Assembly (NCBI GenBank): GCA_011032825.1
Contig: JAADJZ010000004.1
Coordinates: 868,001 to 932,000 of the forward strand
DNA: 64,000 nt
From: Massariosphaeria phaeospora
Lineage: Eukaryota; Ascomycota; Dothideomycetes; Pleosporales
Reading direction: 5' to 3'
The translations under genes and the position numbers were made by a program. Shown in pieces: positions 29,659 through 38,392 of this stretch. The notes under the pieces are model-generated. The model made no database searches and was not told the DNA's origin. It saw only the letters and a list, made by a program, of their open reading frames with translations. Every line of letters begins with the position of its first letter. The stretch's first letter is position 1.

Positions 29659-30478
29659 ATGGCAGAGCAGACGCCTAAGTTAGACCAGTTCCATTGCTGG
29701 GATCAACTCGCCAATGAACTCAAGATGGAGATATTGTCGTACAATCTGACTAGTTCATCTTCGCTTCAGTGGGGGATGAGATTGGAAGAACTTGATGAAC
29801 TCGTGTCTCTCCTCTTGACAGGCAATCGAGGACTGGCTGGTCTCGCCAAGAAAGTCTGTAAGTCACTGAACCTACTCCTAAAACATGGGCATTACTGACT
29901 CGAACACGGATTATGGGAGCAACGAGTTCGCCCTGAAGCCTTTTATTCCAAGCCTAAACAGCTCACTTGAGCGTGCCATAAGATATCCCAACCCTAGCGC
30001 AGGCGCTCTGGTTCGGAGGCTTTCACTGGTGCTCCATCCATGCCACGTTGGAGATACCGCACAAGAGATGTATTCCTCGGATATGATGCACTGGCGATGG
30101 CTGATTCGCCCCAAACAAACGGAGTCATCATTAGCTGGCCCGCCGGACGACACGTCCTGGCAAACGCATTTCCCCAATCTTCGAACTCTAATTATAGTTA
30201 TTATAGTACGAGAAACGAGAAAAGTGTCGCATTCGACTAGCAAGACGGCCAGCTGCGCTGATGGGGGTCATTGTGGCGGAAAAGAATCCTACTCAGTTCT
30301 ACGTCAAGCTTTGGCAGGTGCAGAGACTAGGCTTCGGGCGGGCCAAGTGAAGGTCACGGTTTCACTCGATGCTTGCAGAAAGAGGAGAAGGTATTCGGGA
30401 CCCAGGGTTAAACCTCCATGTGGCTGTGAGGAGGAGATTGAGAACATCATCAAGGCCATGGTTAAGAAGAATTCTTAG
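29659..30478 (+). pseudogene. F15, F-box-like gene with a mutated 3' splice site
   Basis: Exon 1 (29659-29857) carries CWDQLANELKMEILSYNL and ends at the same phase-1 position as F14 and F16, followed by GTAAGTCAC. The expected exon 2 (29910-30478) restores YYGSNEF, block C (ALVRRLSLVL), HWRWLIRP, block D (FPNLRTLIIVIIV) and the tail PCGCEEEIENIIKAMVKK. At the acceptor, where F16 has ATAG|AT, F15 has ACGG|AT (29908-29909 = GG). The intron contains no other AG past the donor, and the next AGs downstream do not keep the frame. Without splicing the protein stops after 79 residues. Everything else is open, so the lesion looks recent; a sequencing error or a non-canonical acceptor remains possible. 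Confidence 0.65.
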
Positions 30479-30763
30479 CTGCTATACCGGGATGGGACCT
30501 GCGATCTTGTTCCATTAGCCACGTCGATTCGAGAGCCAAAAACTCTCCTACCTATCTTCAATTCGGTATCAAGGTCGATCCGTTGGTGCATTAAATCATC
30601 CCATCTTTCACACGTGTCCAGCTTGGGTCTAGCGCGCTTTCGCTAGCGCGGTTTCCGTTTGTTCGACTTTACTCTCGCCTCGACCTCCAGGTCTCGTCCA
30701 CACCACACCACTCCACAACTCCTCCGCGGGCGACAGAAGCTTCACGGTGTCAAATCAGCAAAT

Positions 30764-31605
30764 ATGGTATCCAAACTGGACACCTTCCATTGCTGGGATC
30801 ACCTCGTCGATGAACTCAAGATCAATGTCCTGGCAAACTGCCTCACCTTCGGTGTCATTACACGGCAGTATGACCATCAGGAGCGCAACCCCCTCAGTAC
30901 TTTCCTGCGGACTGGTAACAGGAAGCTTGTTGCCCTCGCCATGGAAGTCTGTAAGTCACTCGGTTTATCCCCATGATACGGGCGCTATTGACCAGTATAG
31001 ATTATGGTGTGAATACATTCTTTATCTTGGCTCCCGATACCCACTGGTCGCATGATTATTTGGCGACTTATTATATGACGCATGATTATATGCGCATGAC
31101 GCATCCTGGTCGAGAAGTGTGTGGTCTAATTCGAAACCTTACCCTATCCATCGACAGCGACACTGCAGAAAGCATGACAGAGCTGTGTTGTCCAGGCGTT
31201 AAGGGATGGCGGTACTTTTCACGTCCAAAACAATCACAGTCATCGGATACAACAGCATGGCAGGCACACTTTAACAATCTCCGGCGCCTACGTTTGATAA
31301 TCACACTACACGATTCCGTCTACCATGGGCCGTATCACCGGACTTGCCCCGACCACTACACTCGCGTCGAGCCCTGTTGTGGCAAAACGGTGTCATGGGC
31401 CCTACGAAAGGCGTTGGGTGGTTTTGAAACCGGGCTCCAGGCGGACATAGTGGAAGTCAAAGTCTCTATCGAGGGTTGTAGAGTGCCATGTGTGGTTCCT
31501 AGCATCAACCCAGATTTTCTTATTCAGAATGATGGCAGGCCTCCATGTGGATGCGAGGAAGAAGTGGAGGAAATCATCAAAGCCATGGTGAAGAGGAAGC
31601 CCTAG
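30764..31605 (+). CDS. F16, F-box-like protein with one intron
   Basis: Exons 30764-30950 and 31001-31605; the 50-base intron is GTAAGT...GTATAG, phase 1. The protein has 263 residues. It begins MVSKLDTFHCWDHLVDELKI (block A, with HCWDxLxxEL shared with F15). It continues with GNRKLVALAMEV, YYGVNTF after the splice, block C (GLIRNLTLSI), GWRYFSRP and block D (FNNLRRLRLIITL). The Cys-rich end (PCCGKTVSWALRKAL ... PPCGCEEEVEEIIKAMVKRK) follows. It is the intact sister of F15; the two are tandem with a ~1.1 kb period. The GNR segment replaces the MTPEI half of block B in this subgroup. Confidence 0.73.
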
Positions 31606-33041
31606 AAGCCACACTGAGAAGGGCAAATGGAAGGCGGGATTTCTGAAGTACACATGCCGGCTGCTTCCGACGACGCAACTCACGGCACTCCCTGCAAGAT
31701 TTCTGAAACCCTCGGTGCTGTCGACAATACTGCTCGGAAATCTTCATACAACCAAAACACTACATCCAGTCATCACCAAGCAGTTCCGTAAACGCCCTCC
31801 CGAAATCCGGCCAACGAAACCCAGCATTTACCATCCACCTCCAGCATGTACATCAGCACATTCCACAAGCCTTTTCTTCCAGCTCAGCGACACCCTCAAC
31901 CGTCGCACGGGACTACCAATTCAGCACACCCTTTTCCAGCACAACCCAAGGCTCCTGGTCAATCGGCATCCTGCATCCAAGTGGTTGATCCTGTGACAGA
32001 CTAAGCATAGCACCCCCAACTCCAGCACTTCATCACACCCCCTTGCCCTTTCGGTCCCTGTTTCGTTCACCCCCTCCATTCCGCTCAATCCGAGCGCGCC
32101 GGCGAGTCTTTCATTTCCTTTCGTTTCCTTTCCTAGTGTATATCAAGAGCGAACATACCGCTTCCAATGAACTCAACTCAATGACAATAGACTCTATTCC
32201 CATAGAAGTATTTCTCAATGCGATCCAATTCAGTTTGACCCGTTGATCCTAGCTTCGCACTACGCGCTACACCAAGAACGTCAGCACCCCAATTTCCTTG
32301 ACGGCTCCTTTTTCCGAGATCACTACACCCCAACGCGCCACCCCGACTCCCCCAAGTCACGCAATACCAACACAATCCTCAACCGCTCCTGCAGTATACA
32401 ACGCCGCCGCCCAACCCCGCCACATTAACAGATAATAGAACAAGGCTCAATCCATACCCTCGTCTTCCAACCCCAACCAAAGCTCCCTCCCAGTCCGTCC
32501 TCCGCTATCTCTTACTCACTCACTCACTAAGGAAGTAATCACCCTAACACAAAATACACAACAAGCACAGTAGCCCTTAATACTACCTCCTTCATCTCCC
32601 AACGCGGTGCTTGGACAGTATCATACTTGCGTCTATTGTAGTGAAATAATATCGGCACATCTTTGTCTAGCAGTCTGTCGTCAAGGCGCTACACTACATT
32701 AGCGTTTGGGAATTAACTGGAAGGCTTCGCGGTAGCGTTGAGAGACGTCAACATTGCAGGTGGAGGGGAGGCGGTCAGGCCGTGCTACATAGATTAGATC
32801 AGATACCACGCGTGCACAGCCAATGCCTGCGTTACACAGAGTGTGTTTACTATAATACTGTACTACACAGGTACCCCACATCTTCTCGCCTGTCCTTTTA
32901 GCGCCTCGCACAGTCTTGCGAAGTGATTAGACAATAGCTCCCCCCATACCCCGTTTCTCGCGGAACGTACTCAAGCCATAGAAAGGTGGACCGGTCGTCG
33001 AAACCATACATCCATCCATCTATTCACCACAGCCCGAAACC
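31606..33041. other. Intergenic at the end of the F-box-like array
   Basis: C-rich, low-complexity sequence with weak open frames. A 21-codon frame at 32181-32246 starts with IDSIPIEVFLNAIQ, which faintly resembles an F-box helix, but nothing follows it. No gene called. Confidence 0.4.
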
Positions 33042-34051
33042 ATGGCGGCGCCAAACTTCGCAGAGTAAGTCCCTATTCCACTGGCCAACGTCCAATCCAA
33101 AGCCAACCGGAGCTAACCAAAAACCCCATCAGTGTCATCCAATCCCCTCAATTCACCTTCTTCATCGGCCCGGAGGCCAAAGCCATCGTGGTGCACGCCG
33201 CAGCCATCGCAGCGACGAGTCCGCAGCTCAATGCCCTCATCAACGGCGGCATGGCCGAGTCGGAAACGCGGTGTGTGAAGATGGAACATGTCGGCGTCGA
33301 CGACTTTGTGCGCTTCTGCGAGTACGCGTATCGCGGCGACTATAGCGTGCCAGCGTGGGAGGAAGAAGTAGTGCAAGTATCTCAAGAGCAAGACCAACAG
33401 CAACAACATCACGAAGAAGAAGCGGAGTTCCCACCAGCATCATCCGAGACGGGCGAGGAGGCCGTTGAGACGTCGCATTCGCAGGCTCCGTTCCCTGCGT
33501 TTGGCAGACAAGCAGGCGGCAGTTATAAAAAGAAGGGGAAGATAGGTTGGCGCGAGCGATGCGCACCCGAACCCCCTTCGAGAATCCAACTACGCGCGCT
33601 CTTCAACAGCCGCACCTACCTCCCCGCCGACGGCGGCCCCAAAGCCGCTATGTTGCAGCACTTCGAGCCGCAAGCGAACAGCGCCGCCGACCAAGACTTC
33701 ACGCCCGTGCTGCTCGCGCACGCCCGCCTCTACTGCTTCGCGCACCTGCGCCTCATCACGCCGCTCAAAGCCCTCACCCTCGACAAATTGCACAGGACGC
33801 TCATGGCCTTCAAGCTATACACCGCGCGCGTCGGCGACATCATTGCGCTCGCGCGGTATGCGTACGCGCACCCCGATCTGCCGGATCGCAGTGACAGCGG
33901 CACGCTCGACGAGCTGCGCAAACTGGTCGTTGAGTATGTCGTGTGCGAGATCGACACGGTGGGTAAATGCGACGCGTTTTGCAGGTATTTGGAAGAGGGC
34001 GGCGAGTTCGTGGCGGATTTCTGGAGATTGGCGAGGGAGTATGTGGCGTGA
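33042..34051 (+). CDS. BTB/POZ domain protein
   Basis: Exons 33042-33064 and 33133-34051, intron GTAAGT...CATCAG (68 bases), 313 residues. The spliced start is MAAPNFADVIQSPQFTFFIG. A BTB fold follows at residues ~8-75: FTFFIGPEAKAIVVHAAAIA, SPQLNALINGG, then VDDFVRFCEYAYRGDY. A Gln/Glu/His-rich linker (~80-150) separates it from a C-terminal helical region with VLLAHARLYCFAHLRLITPL and LDKLHRTLMAF, typical of fungal BTB proteins. These proteins often act as adaptors for Cul3 ubiquitin ligases or as scaffolds. It borders the F-box-like array, but nothing shows a functional link. Confidence 0.85.
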
Positions 34052-34547
34052 TGGATGTGGCCCGTATCGCAAAGGTGGAATGAATCCGAATGATAGTGCT
34101 GAAGAAAGAGTTAGGCCCATCTCAGATGATATCGAGGCAACAACTTGGCTTTGTTCGATCGACTCAGCCGATGTGTTTCTCGGTGGATAGTAATAGGCGT
34201 TGTAAAGAAACTCGCAAGTACGTGTGCCAGCCAGTATCAGAAACTTGTAATCGAAATACGATGTTGGCGCTATGCGCAAGCGAAGGTAGGTAATGCGATG
34301 GGGAACGCGAAAATAGGTTGAGCCCTGCCAACCTGAAAAGACTAACTTGGAAATCTTGGACGTGAATATCAAGAAAAGATGCGTACCTGTATCTCGCAAT
34401 TGCCCCCTGTAAGATTTCCATCCGTAGATTTATTTTGACATACCGCTCATAGTTTTCATCAAAAGAAAAATCGTATGTGTATTCGTAATGCAATCCGGCG
34501 AACGACACATTTGCGGTCCTCATTCCGTCTTTCATGGATGGGACAGC
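34052..34547. other. Intergenic between convergent genes
   Basis: Presumed 3' UTRs of the BTB and phospholipase D-like genes; nothing else recognised. Confidence 0.5.
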
Positions 34548-35999
34548 TCAAACATCCCCAGCCCGACTGTCGTAAACTACCCTCGCTCTGCCTTCCATCG
34601 CAGTATCCACAGCACCCTCCATGGCCTCAACAAGCCGCTTATCGAAAAACGCAACGCCCAGTTCTTGGCTTGTGAACCAACTCGCCCGATCCAAATTCCC
34701 AGAACCCAGAACCAGCACTTCGCCATCGACGATAGTCATCTTGAGATGCGATTGTTGCGGCTCACCGCCCTCGTCACCCCTCGCCTTCGGACCGCCACGC
34801 GGGGTGAAGTATGAGATGCGGAGGGCACCAGGCCGAAGACGTGATATGGCTACTTCTTCGTCGCTCGCACGACCATCCGTAGGTGGAGCTTGCAGCTTCC
34901 GATAGCGTTTGATGAGTTTCTTTACGCAGCGTGAAGTGGTGATTCCGGCTGTCACGAGCTGTTCCAGCACCATGAGCTTCTCTGAAGTAAGGATGGAGAC
35001 GTCGATTCCACGGGTGAGCGCTTTCATGAGTGCAGAAAGAACAGGCGGGGAGGTGAGATTGGGTGTTTGGGCACGGATGCTGCTTTCTGCTTTCGCGAAG
35101 AGGGTCAAAATGAAGGTGTTGAGCGGCGTCGGCGGTGCGATGACTCTCTCGGCAGATGAGAATGGCCGGAATTGCGGGTTGCGTCGATGTGGACTAGGTA
35201 GAAAGACGGTGGGGATATTCGAGATTGGGGAAGTTTTGCCGTTCAAAAGAAACTGATGGAGAATGTGGCCATGGCCAAGATCCGTAGTACCTATGGTTTT
35301 GTTTTGCCAATGATCATTGCCGGATCCAATGGACACGTGAGGGTTGGGGTCTCTTCGTGCCCAAAACTTGGAGTAAAACTGCAAAAACTGATTGGCTATC
35401 GGTCCAGACACAGTGACACACCCTTCAAACCATTCCTCCCAGCTGATGTTGCATGACGGGAGTATCACAGTGCTCCGATCAATGATCATGAACTTCGGAT
35501 GCATGACGCTAAACGGAAGAATGAAGACCGATTTGATCTGCAAATCGAGTCCATTGAGATCGGAAGGAGGCGGAAGTCCCAGTTTGCTCGACCATACCGA
35601 AGGCGGATACTCTTGTCCGGCTACAGACTGCTTGTGGAAGAGCTTCTGGAACAGCGAGAGTGACGAAAAGCATAAGCGAACCCTGATCTTCTCGGTCCCC
35701 CTATGGACGGCTTTGTCGGATAGTGTTCGGAGCACTGCGTTTAAGACGTGGAGGGTGGTAGAGTGCGCCCAGAAGCAAGTTACGAGGATCAGCTCGTGGT
35801 TGGTGGACTCGAGGAGAGGGGCCAACGAGCGGTAGAGGGCAGATCCGGTGCCCGTGGCAAGAGAATGTACAGTGGAAGTGCTTAAAAGGGATCTTGGACT
35901 ACTCGCGTAGTAGTTGGGGTCGTCTTCGGAATTGGCAAGGACAGCAGAGTCCAGGGTGGATAGAAACGGCTGGTTGAAGTGTGGAGTGTTGTCTGACAT
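34548..35999 (-). CDS. Phospholipase D-like protein with two HKD motifs
   Basis: 483 residues from the ATG at 35999 (MSDNTPHFN); an in-frame ATG at 36029 adds ten residues. Two PLD motifs are visible: HPKFMIIDRSTVILPSCNIS (H-x-K-x4-D followed by N/S) in the first half, and SHLKMTIVDGEVLVLGSGNLD near the C-terminus. Before the first motif comes ELILVTCFWAHSTTLHVLNA, where PLD-like proteins usually open the fold. Both active-site halves are present, so it should be catalytically competent as a phosphodiesterase or phosphatidyltransferase; the substrate is unknown. No signal peptide or PX/PH domain is present, unlike Spo14-type phospholipase D. It is intronless and convergent with the BTB gene. 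Confidence 0.85.
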   Translation of the reverse strand: MSDNTPHFNQPFLSTLDSAVLANSEDDPNYYASSPRSLLSTSTVHSLATGTGSALYRSLAPLLESTNHELILVTCFWAHSTTLHVLNAVLRTLSDKAVHRGTEKIRVRLCFSSLSLFQKLFHKQSVAGQEYPPSVWSSKLGLPPPSDLNGLDLQIKSVFILPFSVMHPKFMIIDRSTVILPSCNISWEEWFEGCVTVSGPIANQFLQFYSKFWARRDPNPHVSIGSGNDHWQNKTIGTTDLGHGHILHQFLLNGKTSPISNIPTVFLPSPHRRNPQFRPFSSAERVIAPPTPLNTFILTLFAKAESSIRAQTPNLTSPPVLSALMKALTRGIDVSILTSEKLMVLEQLVTAGITTSRCVKKLIKRYRKLQAPPTDGRASDEEVAISRLRPGALRISYFTPRGGPKARGDEGGEPQQSHLKMTIVDGEVLVLGSGNLDRASWFTSQELGVAFFDKRLVEAMEGAVDTAMEGRARVVYDSRAGDV

Positions 36000-36385
36000 G
36001 GTGAAATACCACGTCCCCAGAAGCCGCAAGTAGGGTTATTTCGTTTCAGTGTTGATATGTTCAACGGCGAGTTTCATAGCTATGCTGACTATGAATGGGA
36101 CCAAGCAATGGGATGGGACCGTGATGGGATGACGTTGGAGTGCTGGAGTGGAGGCAGGAAGACGCGTCTGGCACTAGGCCATATCAGATCTAGCGTTTCT
36201 TGACTCCCCGCCAAGCCGCCCCGCCAAAAATTCCAGAGCTCCAAGCTCCAACAATCAATCCGCCTTTGATATCACCACTTGCGGCTGCGAACACCACTCA
36301 CACGCGCATCAATTGTCGGCCACACTCAATCTGAAGACCTCTTCGTACCACAATCCGTCTCGGGAAGCCGCCACGCCGCCCCACG
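36000..36385. other. Divergent promoter between the PLD-like gene and rrp4
   Basis: Intergenic region between head-to-head genes. No distinct motif recognised beyond C-rich sequence near the rrp4 start. Confidence 0.5.
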
Positions 36386-37426
36386 ATGCCGATCTCCATC
36401 CTGCCCCCCAGTGCCCCCCTCCCGCGCCAGCACGCCGCCTCAACCCACGACTCCGACATCGACATGTCCGACGACGACAACGACAACGGCCTCCCCACGG
36501 CGGCCTCGCCCACGTCCGCGCGCGCCTCGATCGTCACCCCCGGCGAAGCCATCACCAGCGACCCGCAGTGGATGCGCGGCCACGGGACGTACATCCCCTC
36601 CCACACCAGCACCATCACGTCGACAGTGGCGGGCCACCTGCACAAGACGAACAAGCTGCTCTCAGTAGCGCCCCTGCGCGCGCGCTACAACCCAGAGATC
36701 GGCGACCTGGTTATCGGCCGCATCGCCAGCGTGTCGGCCAAGAAATGGAGCGTCGACATCGCCGCGCCCATGCTAGCCGCGCTGCCGCTCAGCGCCATCA
36801 ACCTGCCCGGCGGCATCCTGCGGCGCCGCACCGCCGTCGACGAGCTCAACATCCGCACCTTCTTCGCCGAGGGCGACCTGCTGGTGGCCGAAGTGCAGTC
36901 GCTGCACCAGGACAACACAGCCTCGCTGCACACGCGGTCGCTCAAGTACGGCAAGCTGCGCAACGGCCTGTTCACCGCGCTGACGGGCGCGGGCGGCGGC
37001 GTGCTCTCGCGGCGCGGCGGCGTCGTGCGCTCGCGCCGCCAGGTCTTCACGCTGACGACGGCGGCCGGCGAAATCGACGTGGTGCTCGGCGTCAACGGCT
37101 ACGTGTGGGTGGCGCAGCACGCCGACGCGCCGCCGCAGAAGGACGTGGCCATCACGCGGCTCGAGGAAGGCGTGGGCGAGACGCTGTACTCCAGCCAGAA
37201 CGACGCTATTGCGCCGGGCGTGATGCGCGAGATCGCCCGCGTGAGCACCCTGATCAAGGGCCTGGTTGCGTGCGGCACGCGCGTCGACGAGGACACTATT
37301 GTGAAGGTGTATGAGGGCGCCGTGGAGCTCGAGGCCGAGGAGGCTATTATGGGCGGCGCGGAGAAGGGCGTGGGGGCTCGGGGCGTCGTCGAGAGCGTGC
37401 TGGCTCGGATGCAGGCTGCGGGTTGA
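36386..37426 (+). CDS. RRP4: Exosome complex RNA-binding subunit Rrp4
   Basis: 346 residues, intronless; yeast Rrp4 is of similar length. A Ser/Asp-rich N-terminus precedes the conserved VTPGEAITSDPQWMRGHGTY, the exosome N-terminal domain. Then comes an S1 domain (GDLVIGRIASVSAKKWSVDI ... DLLVAEVQSLHQDNTASLHT, KYGKLRNG) and a KH domain with GVNGYVWV (the GxNG variant loop of Rrp4/Rrp40). Rrp4 is one of the three cap subunits of the RNA exosome and guides RNA to the barrel in nucleus and cytoplasm. The start at 36386 (MPISILPP) is preferred; MSDDDNDNG at 36464 is a less likely alternative. Codon use is strongly GC-rich, which creates long spurious frames on both strands. Confidence 0.93.
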   Translation: MPISILPPSAPLPRQHAASTHDSDIDMSDDDNDNGLPTAASPTSARASIVTPGEAITSDPQWMRGHGTYIPSHTSTITSTVAGHLHKTNKLLSVAPLRARYNPEIGDLVIGRIASVSAKKWSVDIAAPMLAALPLSAINLPGGILRRRTAVDELNIRTFFAEGDLLVAEVQSLHQDNTASLHTRSLKYGKLRNGLFTALTGAGGGVLSRRGGVVRSRRQVFTLTTAAGEIDVVLGVNGYVWVAQHADAPPQKDVAITRLEEGVGETLYSSQNDAIAPGVMREIARVSTLIKGLVACGTRVDEDTIVKVYEGAVELEAEEAIMGGAEKGVGARGVVESVLARMQAAG

Positions 37427-38392
37427 GAATCTGGGATGTTGGAACGACACAAGGAGTATCTGGCTGGGCTGATAACGCGTATCTGGACGTGCCTGCGTTT
37501 AAGTGCTTGGGGGCGGGGACGCGAAGATGCGAAGCCATCGAGGACACACGCCTAGGAGCACAGTGCCGTCGCCATCAGGGGAGCCTCTTCAGCGTCTGTG
37601 CACGTGAAGACGGGGCACGGCGAATCCATGCCATCGGCTTTGTAGTAGGGAATACGAGTAGAGTAGCTGGAGGTGCAGCAGCAGGTAGCGAGCGAGCCAC
37701 AGCCCCAGCCAATACCCCAAAGCCATATATATCAAGACTCAAGATCGAAGGGCAAAAAAAGCTTAAGTGCTGACTCAAAAAAACCAAATCCACACACACA
37801 CACATCAAGTCATCAACGAACACGTATGCGATACCAAGCAAGTGTATATATATATGGATATATATACGCATATAGTAGAGCCCAAAGCCCGACGCCCTGC
37901 CCTCCCACCTATCTATCCAGCAACCTCCCCCCTCATTACACCTCATTACACCTCCTAACCAACAAGGAAAGAAAAAAACAGGGAACGCGCAAGTAAGCAA
38001 GCAACAGACGTCGATTAATAGCCAAGTAGATAGATAGATAAGTAGATAGATAGCCACCCTCCTTGCCGTCGCGTAGGCCTTCAGCTTGACTGAGGCAGAC
38101 ACTCTCAGAAACGCCAAACAGCAATGAAAAGACTCGGCGAAAAGCAGATAAAAATCGGTACAAGAAGAAGTCCTACCCCCCAGCTCAGAGTCCGCAGACG
38201 AGTAGCGACGAGAACGAGAACGAGAAAGAAAACGAGAAAAAGAGAAAGAGAACGAGAACGAGGCGAGTCAAACCCACACAGCCCAACTCCACCCACCCAC
38301 AAACAGGCGAGGAGTCCCAAGGCCGTGCGAGAACTCAAACCCCATCCCCATCCCCTCCTCCTCTCCCTCTTCCTTCCCCCTTCCCCCTTCCC
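37427..38392. other. Low-complexity region between convergent rrp4 and wetA
   Basis: Contains an AC run (about 37793-37804), TATATA-rich sequence (37846-37870), TAGA/GATA repeats (38029-38052) and a purine-rich stretch of GAGAACGAGAA type (about 38209-38262). Presumed 3' UTRs; no gene. Confidence 0.6.

Noticed and set aside
32181..32246. 21-codon frame starting IDSIPIEVFLNAIQ, faintly F-box-like
   Set aside because: Too short, with no block B-E in any frame downstream; probably chance.
36313..37314. 333-codon plus-strand frame overlapping rrp4
   Set aside because: Alternative frame of a GC-rich gene; Arg/Pro/His composition with no domain, while the rrp4 frame has S1 and KH motifs.
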